Shown here: positions 16,510 through 23,778 of the stretch, one piece after another
Position numbering within the stretch: position 1 is the first letter of the stretch
Layout of the letters: each line of letters opens with the position of its first letter
Assembly (NCBI GenBank): GCA_001552765.1
Contig: KQ959410.1
Location: 26,659 to 75,878, forward strand
Source: Bacteroidales bacterium KA00344
GTDB taxonomy: Bacteria; Bacteroidota; Bacteroidia; Bacteroidales; Bacteroidaceae
Direction of reading: 5' to 3'
Length of the DNA stretch: 49,220 nucleotides
Translations under genes and position numbers: made by a program
The notes under the pieces: model-generated
What the model was told of the DNA's origin: nothing
The model's database searches: none
The model's input: only the letters and a program-made list of their open reading frames with translations

Positions 16510-16725
16510 ATGACAGCAACGGCAAATTTCAGACAAGTGGCGCAATACATCGGGTTGGCGATATGCGGCTTGATGATGCGCACCGCCTTCGGGGTGTTCG
16601 GCATCCTTTGGGGCATCATCAGAGAGATTGTAAACGGAGTGTTCCGAGTGGCGATAGGTGTAATCGTGGCTATCCTTTTCACCATTGCCTTCTTCGGCTT
16701 CATCCTTTGGTTATTCACCCTTTAA
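16510..16725 (+). CDS. Small membrane protein of the ICE accessory operon
   Basis: 71 residues, with a short polar N-terminus (MTATANFRQVAQ) and then about 55 nearly continuous hydrophobic residues forming two membrane helices (IGLAICGLMMRTAFGVFG and AIGVIVAILFTIAFFGFILW). No known domain recognised. It opens a + strand run of small genes (16.5-20.2 kb). The ATG is preceded by AAAATCAAAAACAGCGAAGAT, an A-rich leader like those of the following genes. Function unknown. Confidence 0.7.
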   Translation: MTATANFRQVAQYIGLAICGLMMRTAFGVFGILWGIIREIVNGVFRVAIGVIVAILFTIAFFGFILWLFTL

Positions 16726-16736
16726 CCCTTACCGAC

Positions 16737-16958
16737 ATGGCAAAGAGAAACTGCAAGACGGTAGCGCAGCAGTGCAAATATTACGAGGTGGACAACATCT
16801 TCGTGTATATGGTGGAAACGTACATCAACGGCAATTTTAGCACTTTCCGAAGATTGTACCACGAACTGAACAAGGACGCACGGAGGGACTTCATGGACTT
16901 CCTTCTCAGCGAGGTAGAGCCGACCTATTGGAGAGAGATACTTAAACAGACAATCTAA
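16737..16958 (+). CDS. Small conserved ICE protein
   Basis: 73 residues starting MAKRNCKTVAQQCKYYEVD, acidic and aromatic, predicted mostly helical (VYMVETYINGNFSTFRRLYHELNKDARRDFMDFLLSE). The start at 16737 is 11 bp after the previous stop; a longer frame to 16467 overlaps the membrane-protein gene and is not supported. It looks cotranscribed with its neighbours. The fold resembles short helical DNA- or protein-binding adaptors, but no family is recognised. Confidence 0.7.
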   Translation: MAKRNCKTVAQQCKYYEVDNIFVYMVETYINGNFSTFRRLYHELNKDARRDFMDFLLSEVEPTYWREILKQTI

Positions 16959-16971
16959 AAACGACAGCGAT

Positions 16972-17388
16972 ATGAAAGGAACAGACCATTTCAAAAGAAC
17001 GATACAAATGTATCTGGAACAGCGGGCGGAGGAAGATACGCTCTTTGCGAAGAAGTACCGCAACCCTGCCAAAAACATAGACGAGTGTGTGACCCACATT
17101 CTGAACTATGTGCAGAAAAGCGGTTGCAGCGGCTTCACGGACGGAGAGATATTCGGGCAAGTCATCCACTACTATGAGGAAAACGAGATAGAGGTGGGCA
17201 AACCTATGAACTGCCAAGTGGTGGTGAACCATGTTGTGGAACTCACGGAAGAGGAAAAGGCGGAGGCACGTCAGAATGCAGTCCGCAGATACCAAGAGGA
17301 GGAACTCCGCAAGTTGCAGAACCGCAACAGACCGTCAGCGAGAAAAGAAACCCACCCCCAACCCTCATTATTTGATTTAGGCTTATGA
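16972..17388 (+). CDS. PcfK-like protein
   Basis: 138 residues of the PcfK family, found with PcfJ on conjugative elements from enterococcal pCF10 to Bacteroidetes ICEs. Features are the helical N-terminus (FKRTIQMYLEQRAEEDTLFAKKY), a central winged-helix-like part (GFTDGEIFGQVIHYYEE) and a charged Glu/Arg-rich C-terminal helix. The role is not established; association with the transfer machinery is inferred from constant linkage. The stop overlaps the PcfJ start by 4 bp (ATGA), implying coupled translation. CTAAAA lies 19 bases upstream of the ATG. Confidence 0.8.
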   Translation: MKGTDHFKRTIQMYLEQRAEEDTLFAKKYRNPAKNIDECVTHILNYVQKSGCSGFTDGEIFGQVIHYYEENEIEVGKPMNCQVVVNHVVELTEEEKAEARQNAVRRYQEEELRKLQNRNRPSARKETHPQPSLFDLGL

Positions 17389-18716
17389 AACCGAAGACCA
17401 AGATACAGAAAGAGGTGGCAAGACTTTCAGCCAACCTCCGCCCCATATCAACGACACAAATTGAATGGGCATACCGCCACTGCATTGAACATATAGGCTA
17501 CCGCACCAAGAAAGGGAACATCACCTGCTCCGACTGCGGTCACGAGTGGCACAGCGACAGCGTACTGTGCGACACCCTTGAAGGTTGCACCTGCCCCAAA
17601 TGCCATGCCGAACTCAAAGTGCAGGACACACGCAAACGTATCTACAAGGAAACGCAGTATTTCAGCGTGATAACCACCTGCAAAGGCTATCAGGTAATCC
17701 GTGTGGCGCAGGTCAGATGCGAGAGCAGGAAAGGCGAGCCGATGCACTTCTATTGCCACGAGGTTGTGCAGCGTTGGATTTCACCCGACGGTAAGGTTAC
17801 GGACATGGCGTTGCTCCGTGGCTTCACATTCTGTTACTGCGATGTATGGGCATTGTGCAGCGCGATGGAGATAAGACCGCACAACAGCCTATACGATGAT
17901 GTTGTGGCAAGAAGCTGTGCATATCCCAAAATGAGGGTATTACCCCAACTCAGACGCAACGGCTTCAAGGGCGATTTCCACGGCATTTCCCCCGTGCGTC
18001 TTTTCAAAGCCTTGCTTTCAGACCCAAGAATTGAAACCCTTATGAAAGGCGGTGAGATTGAGGTTATGAAACACTTTCTTTTCAATGCCCGTACTGCCGA
18101 TGAATGCTGGGCATCATATCTGATTGCCAAGCGTCACAAGTATCTGATAGACAACTTCTCCATGTGGTGCGACTATCTGCGTATGCTCAACAAACTCGGT
18201 CAAGACCTCCGCAACCCGAAGAACATCTGCCCCGAAGATTTCATGGCGGCACACGACAACGCAACCCGAAAGATTGAAACCATACACGAGAAGGAACGAG
18301 CCGAGCAACGCCGCCGCTGGGAGATTGAAAGGCGTGAGCGTGAGCAACAGCGGCAACTGCAAAGGGAAAAAGATGCGGAGGATTTCATCGCCAACAAATC
18401 CAAATTCTTCGGATTGGTAATCACGGACGAGGAAATAATCATCAAGGTGCTTGAAAGTATAGACGAGTATTACAGCGAGGGCAAGGCACAGAACATCTGC
18501 GTGTTCGGCAGTGAATACTACAAGAAAGCCGACACCCTCATACTCTCGGCAAGGATTGGCGGTGAGATAATTGAAACCGTAGAGGTGGATTTGCGGACAC
18601 TCAAGGTGGTGCAGTGCCACGGCAAGTACAACCAAGACACCGAATACCACGAGCGCATCATAGACCTTGTGAATAAGAACGCCAACCTTATCCGTGAGCG
18701 GATGAAAGTGGCATAG
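17385..18716 (+). CDS. PcfJ-like protein
   Basis: 443 residues of the PcfJ family. A zinc ribbon near the N-terminus has CSDC (Cys48, Cys51) and CPKC (Cys70, Cys73). The middle carries the family's helical region (FNARTADECWASYLIAKRHKYLIDNFSMWCDYL), then a coiled coil of Glu/Arg/Gln at about residues 295-330, and a C-terminal alpha/beta part. Its function is unknown, but it accompanies conjugation genes. Translation is coupled to the PcfK-like gene. Confidence 0.85.
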   Translation: MKPKTKIQKEVARLSANLRPISTTQIEWAYRHCIEHIGYRTKKGNITCSDCGHEWHSDSVLCDTLEGCTCPKCHAELKVQDTRKRIYKETQYFSVITTCKGYQVIRVAQVRCESRKGEPMHFYCHEVVQRWISPDGKVTDMALLRGFTFCYCDVWALCSAMEIRPHNSLYDDVVARSCAYPKMRVLPQLRRNGFKGDFHGISPVRLFKALLSDPRIETLMKGGEIEVMKHFLFNARTADECWASYLIAKRHKYLIDNFSMWCDYLRMLNKLGQDLRNPKNICPEDFMAAHDNATRKIETIHEKERAEQRRRWEIERREREQQRQLQREKDAEDFIANKSKFFGLVITDEEIIIKVLESIDEYYSEGKAQNICVFGSEYYKKADTLILSARIGGEIIETVEVDLRTLKVVQCHGKYNQDTEYHERIIDLVNKNANLIRERMKVA

Positions 18717-18740
18717 CATCAACCCTAAAACAACATTGAT

Positions 18741-18998
18741 ATGGAAGTAAGAATTGAAAGCATGATTTGTGTGTGGGACGATAAAATCCCTGCATTGTTC
18801 CTTGAATTTGTAAACCTCCTCACTCTCACAACGAGTGAGGGGGAATTGAGAAAGAGCGTAAAGGAGTTTGCCGAGAAGCACGAACTTGACAAGTTCTTCC
18901 TTTACGGCTTCGGCTCACACCATTTCTACCTGCACCAACGCTACACGAGCAACCCCGAAATGGTGATGAAGAACAGAGTTCTGTCAGTACATTTTTAA
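18741..18998 (+). CDS. Small hypothetical ICE protein
   Basis: 85 residues with no domain I recognise. It has an acidic and hydrophobic N-terminus (VRIESMICVWDDKIPALFLEFVNLL), a helical charged middle, and an aromatic tail (FFLYGFGSHHFYLHQRY). The ATG at 18741 is preceded by CCCTAAAACAACATTGAT, the same kind of leader as at 19018 and 19545, which supports it as a real gene. It is soluble by appearance. Its role is unknown. Confidence 0.65.
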   Translation: MEVRIESMICVWDDKIPALFLEFVNLLTLTTSEGELRKSVKEFAEKHELDKFFLYGFGSHHFYLHQRYTSNPEMVMKNRVLSVHF

Positions 18999-19017
18999 CC
19001 ATCTAAAAAGCAACATT

Positions 19018-19248
19018 ATGGCAACACGAATGACCATCAACGGAGTAAGTACCTGCACGGAAGCAGGTACGGAGAAATACGAGCGTTTCCAATCGGGTAT
19101 CGGCAGACGCAGGCGGACACTTGTGCAATACGACTACCGCCACACGGACGGAGAATTGTTCGCTTGTGTAAAAACCACATTGGACGAGTGCCGAACCGCA
19201 AGGGACAAGTGGCTGAACGCAAAGCAGGGAAAGGAGGGCAACCGATGA
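19018..19248 (+). CDS. DUF3873 family protein
   Basis: 76 residues, basic, starting MATRMTINGVSTCTEAGTEKYERF. The pattern of a short beta-hairpin with CTEAG, an Arg-rich patch (GRRRRTLVQYDYRH) and a helical end (TTLDECRTARDKWL) is that of DUF3873, which is found in Bacteroidetes conjugative elements and has no known function. Its TGA overlaps the next ATG (ATGA at 19245-19248). The leader is ATCTAAAAAGCAACATT. Confidence 0.75.
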   Translation: MATRMTINGVSTCTEAGTEKYERFQSGIGRRRRTLVQYDYRHTDGELFACVKTTLDECRTARDKWLNAKQGKEGNR

Positions 19249-19490
19249 ACACGACCTATCAAACGCTGATAGTCAAATTCAGCGAACCTATCACGGCATT
19301 GGACGGTATCTTTGACGATGCCCAAGCGTGGGGAACTGACACCCTCAAAGGGTGGATAGATGATTACGAAAGCACACGTTTCACCGCCACCGACAGCCAT
19401 ACGGCAGTCATCACGAGCGAGTATAATATGGAATGTGTGAAAGAGTGGCTGCAACGGCAGACACCCATTGCCGAGATGCGAGAATTTTGA
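19245..19490 (+). CDS. Small hypothetical ICE protein
   Basis: 81 residues beginning MNTTYQTLIVKFSEPITALDGIF. The 4-bp overlap with the DUF3873 gene fixes the start and implies coupled translation. It is acidic, with alternating short strands and helices and Trp-rich segments (AQAWGTDTLKGWIDDY, VKEWLQRQ). No family recognised. A perfect hairpin follows the stop by five bases. Confidence 0.65.
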   Translation: MNTTYQTLIVKFSEPITALDGIFDDAQAWGTDTLKGWIDDYESTRFTATDSHTAVITSEYNMECVKEWLQRQTPIAEMREF

Positions 19491-19494
19491 ACAA

Positions 19495-19518
19495 GTTGGC
19501 GGTGCGGACACCGCCAAC
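19495..19518 (+). other. Perfect intercistronic hairpin
   Basis: GTTGGCGGTG-CGGA-CACCGCCAAC: a 10-bp GC-rich stem with a four-base loop. There is no T-run after it (ACTTAAAACC), so it is more likely an mRNA-stability or partial-pause element between 19490 and 19545 than a full terminator. Confidence 0.7.
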
Positions 19519-19544
19519 ACTTAAAACCCTAAAAACAACGGTTA

Positions 19545-19853
19545 ATGATAGCACAGACGATATTACAGCAGATAGGCGGAAGAAGATTTACCGCCATGAC
19601 GGGTAGCCGTGATTTCATCGACATGGGCAACGGCTTACGGATGAGCCTTACACGGAACAAGACAAGTGCCAACCGCCTTGACATCATCTATGATGCGGGG
19701 GCAGACCTCTACAATATGCGGTTCTACCGCAGGACATTCAGCAAAAAGACTTTCGAGTGCAAGGAAAAGTACATTGCCGTACACGAGGGCATCTATTTTG
19801 ATATGCTGGAAGAAATATTCACGATGGTGACGGGACTTTACACACGCTTTTGA
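19545..19853 (+). CDS. Small hypothetical ICE protein
   Basis: 102 residues, basic, with no known domain recognised. The sequence (QTILQQIGGRRFTAMTGSRDF, LRMSLTRNKTSANRLDIIYD, LYNMRFYRRTF) suggests a small beta-rich fold followed by a C-terminal helix (GIYFDMLEEIFTMVTGLYTRF). Similar short proteins occur in Bacteroidetes ICE and phage accessory regions. The ATG at 19545 is preceded by CCCTAAAAACAACGGTTA, matching the leaders at 18741 and 19018. Confidence 0.65.
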   Translation: MIAQTILQQIGGRRFTAMTGSRDFIDMGNGLRMSLTRNKTSANRLDIIYDAGADLYNMRFYRRTFSKKTFECKEKYIAVHEGIYFDMLEEIFTMVTGLYTRF

Positions 19854-19858
19854 GTTGC

Positions 19859-19919
19859 GGCGGCGAGAGCCGCCCTACTTTCTTTCGGTGAGCATGATGG
19901 CGGACAAAGAAAGTAGCAA
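19859..19919. other. Two adjacent inverted repeats
   Basis: GGCGGC-GAGA-GCCGCC (19859-19874) is a perfect hairpin. It is followed by CTACTTTCTTT (about 19875-19886) and its inverse AAAGAAAGTAG (about 19909-19919), an 11-bp stem. The sequence then repeats as CAAAGAAA. It lies between the stop at 19853 and the gene at 19971 and may serve as a processing or termination site. Confidence 0.55.
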
Positions 19920-19970
19920 AGAAACCTCTGTGCCAATCTGCGATATTATTCACAAAAACAAGTTTTTATT

Positions 19971-20192
19971 ATGGAAACAATCAGGCAGGACGGAAAAATC
20001 ATCTTGCACGGCAACGACGGCATAAGCATAAAGATGATTTTCAAAAACCTTACGGGAAAGAATTTTCAAGGTAGGGAGTATGCGGACTATATCCGTCACA
20101 TCGCAATCGGGAGCATGGGATTTACACCCGGAAGCATCGAATTTTGCAGGGATGGTGACGTGATAGATACGGGTACAATCCCGAATGTATGA
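19971..20192 (+). CDS. Small hypothetical ICE protein
   Basis: 73 residues (METIRQDGKIILHGNDGISI...), a mix of short strands and one helix, ending DVIDTGTIPNV. No family recognised. It is the last + strand gene before the convergent tra operon; its stop lies eight bases from a strong bidirectional terminator. Coding potential is supported by codon use like that of its neighbours and by the clean position in the operon, but it remains hypothetical. Confidence 0.6.
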   Translation: METIRQDGKIILHGNDGISIKMIFKNLTGKNFQGREYADYIRHIAIGSMGFTPGSIEFCRDGDVIDTGTIPNV

Positions 20193-20199
20193 AAAGCGG

Positions 20200-20234
20200 A
20201 AAATCCGATGAAGTTGGCGGCTTCATCGGATTTT
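20200..20234. terminator. Bidirectional terminator between the accessory and tra operons
   Basis: AAAATCCGATGAAG (20200-20213) pairs perfectly with CTTCATCGGATTTT (20221-20234), a 14-bp stem with a seven-base loop whose A/T ends give a short T-run in each direction. It separates two convergent operons. Confidence 0.85.
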
Positions 20235-20243
20235 CATTTACAG

Positions 20244-20771
20244 TCACGGGATATACAGCAGTGCAAACTCCGCCTTTCTCCGTTTGAGCAGCATGGCGTG
20301 GCGTTTTCCTTTGTAGTTGCAGAAGGCTACATACTCCCGGTAGATGTTCCTGTCGCCAGCCTCCAGCTTCTTTATCAAGGTGCTTTTAGGGATTGTCTTG
20401 CTACCCAAAAGCCGGTATGGACCCACGTTGTAAGCAAGCGTGGCAAGTAAAAGACTATCCTTCCCGAACTGCCGGAACATCGCGCAGAACTTCCGCAGGT
20501 CTTTCCGCAGGAGCGCGTCCGCCTGCCGCTTCGTCATGGTTCGTGCCGAGTACCTTTCGCCCGGCAAAATCTTGTGACCCCAACCCACGTATGGGTGGTG
20601 CTTTTCCGAGTGCCATCCCTCAAAATACTTCGTGCATCGTACCGCCCTCTCGAATAGAGACAGCCGGTAGATTGCCGCCTGCCCGTCCGTTCCCTCTTGG
20701 CGGCTGATCTGTGCGGACACAAAACAGACCGTCAGAAGCGAACAGAGCATTGTCATGAATACACGCATCAT
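20244..20771 (-). CDS. Secreted lysozyme-like muramidase at the end of the tra operon
   Basis: 175 residues with a signal peptide (MMRVFMTMLCSLLTVCFVSA). The mature part is a T4-type lysozyme (GH24): FEGWHSEKHHPYVGWGHKI carries the catalytic Glu and the YVGWGH block, followed by MTKRQADALLRKDLRKF and LATLAYNVGPYRLLGS. It would open peptidoglycan locally in the periplasm for assembly of the mating channel, as lytic transglycosylases do in other systems. It is the last gene of the tra operon, and its ATG overlaps the traQ stop by 4 bp. Confidence 0.85.
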   Translation of the reverse strand: MMRVFMTMLCSLLTVCFVSAQISRQEGTDGQAAIYRLSLFERAVRCTKYFEGWHSEKHHPYVGWGHKILPGERYSARTMTKRQADALLRKDLRKFCAMFRQFGKDSLLLATLAYNVGPYRLLGSKTIPKSTLIKKLEAGDRNIYREYVAFCNYKGKRHAMLLKRRKAEFALLYIP

Positions 20772-21271
20772 TTTAGCAAGGGGCTGAAGTTGCCGATGGG
20801 AACGATGGTCAAACCGTCATCCTTTGCATTCCGGTTGTTGAAGTCAAATTCCAACTCGAAAGAGTTGCCGAAGTTGTCCTCCACCACCACAATAAAGTTG
20901 TGCGCCTCTTCGCCCTCCGCCGTGTAGTACAGGCGGAACTTTTCGTTCTCCAGCAGGTAGCGGTCGTTAGGCAGGAAGGTGATGCCGTTATCCATTTTCA
21001 ACTTTCCTTCTCCCTCAAACTGAAAATAGCGGATGGTGTAAAGCGTGTTAGCGAAGTCGCCCTCCTTTTTCAGCTCACAGCGGATTTCCACCGTCTGCCC
21101 CTTCGTCACCTTGTTCGGCACGGGCATGACCTCCACCGTGAAGGGATAGGACTGCTGGATGTCCATGTCGTCATCGCACGACACGATGGTGAATGACACA
21201 GCGGCTATCAGGCATAACGCCACCACCTTAAAGATATTTGTTCTCTTGTTTCTGTTGTTCAGTATGTTCAT
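20768..21271 (-). CDS. traQ: Conjugative transposon lipoprotein TraQ (DUF3872)
   Basis: About 167 residues from the ATG at 21271, which overlaps the traP stop (ATGA). The N-terminus is a lipoprotein signal (hydrophobic FKVVALCLIAAVSFTIVSC, lipobox Cys in VSC, then DDDMD), so it is probably anchored in a membrane facing the periplasm. The rest is beta-rich (FTVEVMPVPNKVTKGQTVEIRC; FQFEGEGKLKMDNG), matching the DUF3872 family assigned to TraQ of CTnDOT-type elements. Its exact role in transfer is unknown. A 25-codon frame extension upstream lies inside traP and is rejected. Confidence 0.85.
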   Translation of the reverse strand: MNILNNRNKRTNIFKVVALCLIAAVSFTIVSCDDDMDIQQSYPFTVEVMPVPNKVTKGQTVEIRCELKKEGDFANTLYTIRYFQFEGEGKLKMDNGITFLPNDRYLLENEKFRLYYTAEGEEAHNFIVVVEDNFGNSFELEFDFNNRNAKDDGLTIVPIGNFSPLLK

Positions 21272-22170
21272 TTTTCTTCGATTTTTAGATGGTTGTTTTT
21301 CTGTTTTTTCGTTGTCTGTTGCAGATACTCGTTCAAGTCCTTGCAACCGCCATAGAGGGAGGAACGGTCGGCGACATGCGCCCCATACCGTTTGGCAAGA
21401 GCGTCAAGCGTCCGCCGTCCGGCTTCGTCACGGTCAAGGAAGCATCCGATGCGCCCGTAGCCGTCCAGCAATCCCGCCGCCTTCTCCACGTTGGCGACAG
21501 AGTTCAGTACAAGGCAGTCAGCGTTACCGGTTACGCCAAGCGTCACGGCGGAGAGAAAGTCCATGAAGCCCTCAAACACGAGGCACTCGTCAGCCGGGAT
21601 TTCCTTCGTCCTTGCCAAAGACACATCTTTTGGCGGGATGCACCCCTTGAAATATCGGCTTCGGACTTCATATCCACCTGCCATATTCAGGAAACCGACA
21701 GCGAAATACCGTTTTCCACGCACACTGTAGTTCAGGCGGCAACAGTGGCGGGATGCTACTCCGATTGGTATGCCTCGTTCCTCTAAATACTCCGTCAGCG
21801 GTGAACGAAACAGCGGAGCGACCTCCACATCCTCAAAGACAGGTTCGGTCGGCTTCGGGAGATAGGCGGGCTTTTCCCATCCGGCAACCGTCATATTGGC
21901 GGCTTCCGCTATGAACTTCGCTTGCTTCATGAAGTCATCGCTTTGCAGAAACTCCCCGGCAAGCGTGAAGATGTCACCGCCCTTGCCCAAACCGAAGTCG
22001 TACCAAAGCTGTTTCGCCACGTTCACACGGAAAGAGGGGGTGCGCTCGCCCCTGTACGGGGCGATATACCACAGCTCGTTACCGCTCCTTCTGACAGGCT
22101 CATGCCCCAACCGTGCGAGAAAATCCGCAAGCGGCATCCTTCTGATAGCATCTATTTCCGTCCGTTCCAT
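21268..22170 (-). CDS. traP: Conjugative transposon primase TraP
   Basis: About 300 residues from the ATG at 22170. The N-terminal part has the DnaG CHC2-domain frame (PLADFLARLGHEPVRRSGNELWYIAP, RGERTPSFRV, WYDFGLGKGGDIFTLA), but the zinc ligands Cys/His are replaced. The Toprim part follows: LVFEGFMDFLSAVTL (catalytic Glu) and IGCFLDRDEAGRRT (DxD). It probably primes complementary-strand synthesis after transfer. It starts 7 bp after traO and overlaps traQ by 4 bp. An upstream extension of 33 codons is Ser-rich, overlaps traO and is rejected. Confidence 0.88.
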   Translation of the reverse strand: MERTEIDAIRRMPLADFLARLGHEPVRRSGNELWYIAPYRGERTPSFRVNVAKQLWYDFGLGKGGDIFTLAGEFLQSDDFMKQAKFIAEAANMTVAGWEKPAYLPKPTEPVFEDVEVAPLFRSPLTEYLEERGIPIGVASRHCCRLNYSVRGKRYFAVGFLNMAGGYEVRSRYFKGCIPPKDVSLARTKEIPADECLVFEGFMDFLSAVTLGVTGNADCLVLNSVANVEKAAGLLDGYGRIGCFLDRDEAGRRTLDALAKRYGAHVADRSSLYGGCKDLNEYLQQTTKKQKNNHLKIEEK

Positions 22171-22177
22171 GCCCGTG

Positions 22178-22753
22178 TCAGTTGATGATGAACTTGACGC
22201 CGACCCCGAACTGCGTGTGGAACTTCCGCGTGTCGCCACCCCACAGGCAACGCTCACGCAGGTTGGCAAGCAGGGCGATACGGTCTGTCACGTAGCACTC
22301 CACATCGAGCGTCAGCGCACCGCCGTAGATGAAGGCGTCCCGGTCGTGCAGCGTGGAGCCGTCATGCAGCACCTTATTCCCCCAATTCACCGATTCATAT
22401 CCGGCGAGAGCCGAAGCCCCGGCATAGACGAACACGATTTTTCGGGCGTCCGACAGTATCTTGAAGTAATATCCGCCCTCCGCCGTGAACTGCGCCACGG
22501 GTATCTTGGTATCCTTGTAGGGATTGTTTTTCAGGAGGTATTCGCCACCGAACACCCACTTGTTCCCCCTCTTCGTGTAAGTGGAGAGAGCCGCCCCGAA
22601 ACTGTACCCGCCGTCCTTGCCGCCGGGATTGAAGCCGTCCGCCATGTCCGCCCTCACCTCGATGCCCTGCATCTTCGGCAGACACCGCTGGGCGTGCGCC
22701 TGCCCTGTAAAAAGGGCAAGCGACGCGATGATTATTGCGATGTACTTTCTCAT
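22178..22753 (-). CDS. traO: Conjugative transposon protein TraO
   Basis: 191 residues with a signal peptide (MRKYIAIIIASLALFTGQAHA). The mature chain alternates as an outer-membrane beta-barrel (YSFGAALSTYTKRG, WVFGGEYLLKN, FTAEGGYYFKIL, VFVYAGASALAGYESV, FIYGGALTLDVECYVTDRIALLANLRER) and ends FGVGVKFIIN. It matches TraO of CTnDOT-type transfer systems, thought to be part of the outer-membrane portion of the channel. Only 2 bp separate it from traN. Confidence 0.85.
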   Translation of the reverse strand: MRKYIAIIIASLALFTGQAHAQRCLPKMQGIEVRADMADGFNPGGKDGGYSFGAALSTYTKRGNKWVFGGEYLLKNNPYKDTKIPVAQFTAEGGYYFKILSDARKIVFVYAGASALAGYESVNWGNKVLHDGSTLHDRDAFIYGGALTLDVECYVTDRIALLANLRERCLWGGDTRKFHTQFGVGVKFIIN

Positions 22754-22755
22754 GG

Positions 22756-23742
22756 TCAGCGCACTTGAAGTTCGTTGATGGTACCCGCACGTACCAAATC
22801 CTCGTTCTCAATCACGAAGGACTGGTGACGGCCGCCGTTCTTCTCGTTCAGCTCCACCACGAGGCACTTGTCATCGGGGATGGTGAACTTCGCCATCGTG
22901 AAGACCGTGCGCTCGCTCTTTTTGCCCGGCACGAGGGTGGCGTAGTTCTGCGCGCGGAGCGGCAGGATGATCTGCTCCTGCACGGCGGTACGCTTCGCCA
23001 CCTTCTTGTCCACGATTTTCCAAGTGATGTAGTCCACATCGAAAGGCACGTTGCTCTGGTTCTTTATCTCCGTGTGGAAATAGAGCAATCCGTTGTGCGT
23101 GTAGATGCCTTTGAGAAGATACTGGATGCCGAAACGCTTGCAGCCGATATGCTTCACCTCGCGCTTGTTCTGTTTGTGGATGGACTTCATGATAAGTCGC
23201 ACCAGCATCGGGCTTTCGCTGCCCAGCTCTTTCAGATAGATTTCCTGTGCGTTATTCGGGCGGTTCACCGTGCTGCCGTCATGGATGAAGTCGCACATCT
23301 CCACATTGAGCAACAGCGGTTCGGCGGCGTACTTCACGTTGAAGGTGTAGAAACTGCCGTCCTCCGTGATGACGGACATATTCGTTTCGTTGGGAAAATT
23401 CCTTACGGTAGCCTTCACGCGGATGACGTTCTCCGCTCCGTCGGCTTTCCCGGCAATCAGGTCGGGCGAGCCTAAATCGACATAGCGCACCTCCGCCGGA
23501 AAAATGACGTGGACGGTCTTGTCGTAGGTCACTTCCAGACCGTGCGGCGGTATCATGCGGTCGAAGGTCAGCTTGCGCGACAGACCGTGATACAGGTCTC
23601 CGTCCGCCTCCTTCTGCGGATAGACCTCCTTCGTCAAGGTCGGCTGTTCACTTCCGTTGGTCGTTTCAACGGTTACATTCTCCTGCGCGTTGGCAGTTGC
23701 GATGCCCATAGCGAGGGCAAACATGATGATTACTTTTCTCAT
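22756..23742 (-). CDS. traN: Conjugative transposon protein TraN (VirB9-like)
   Basis: 328 residues with a signal peptide (MRKVIIMFALAMGIATANA). The body matches the Bacteroidetes TraN family, the VirB9 equivalent: GLEVTYDKTVHVIFPAEVRYVDLGS, then a long beta-rich C-terminal half. With TraO and TraM it should form the outer-membrane core complex. The ATG at 23742 follows CACTAAAATCCAAAAGTA, the leader motif seen before traI and mobA, and lies 36 bp after the traM stop. Confidence 0.9.
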   Translation of the reverse strand: MRKVIIMFALAMGIATANAQENVTVETTNGSEQPTLTKEVYPQKEADGDLYHGLSRKLTFDRMIPPHGLEVTYDKTVHVIFPAEVRYVDLGSPDLIAGKADGAENVIRVKATVRNFPNETNMSVITEDGSFYTFNVKYAAEPLLLNVEMCDFIHDGSTVNRPNNAQEIYLKELGSESPMLVRLIMKSIHKQNKREVKHIGCKRFGIQYLLKGIYTHNGLLYFHTEIKNQSNVPFDVDYITWKIVDKKVAKRTAVQEQIILPLRAQNYATLVPGKKSERTVFTMAKFTIPDDKCLVVELNEKNGGRHQSFVIENEDLVRAGTINELQVR

Positions 23743-23778
23743 TACTTTTGGATTTTAGTGGTAATTTTTTTATTGATT

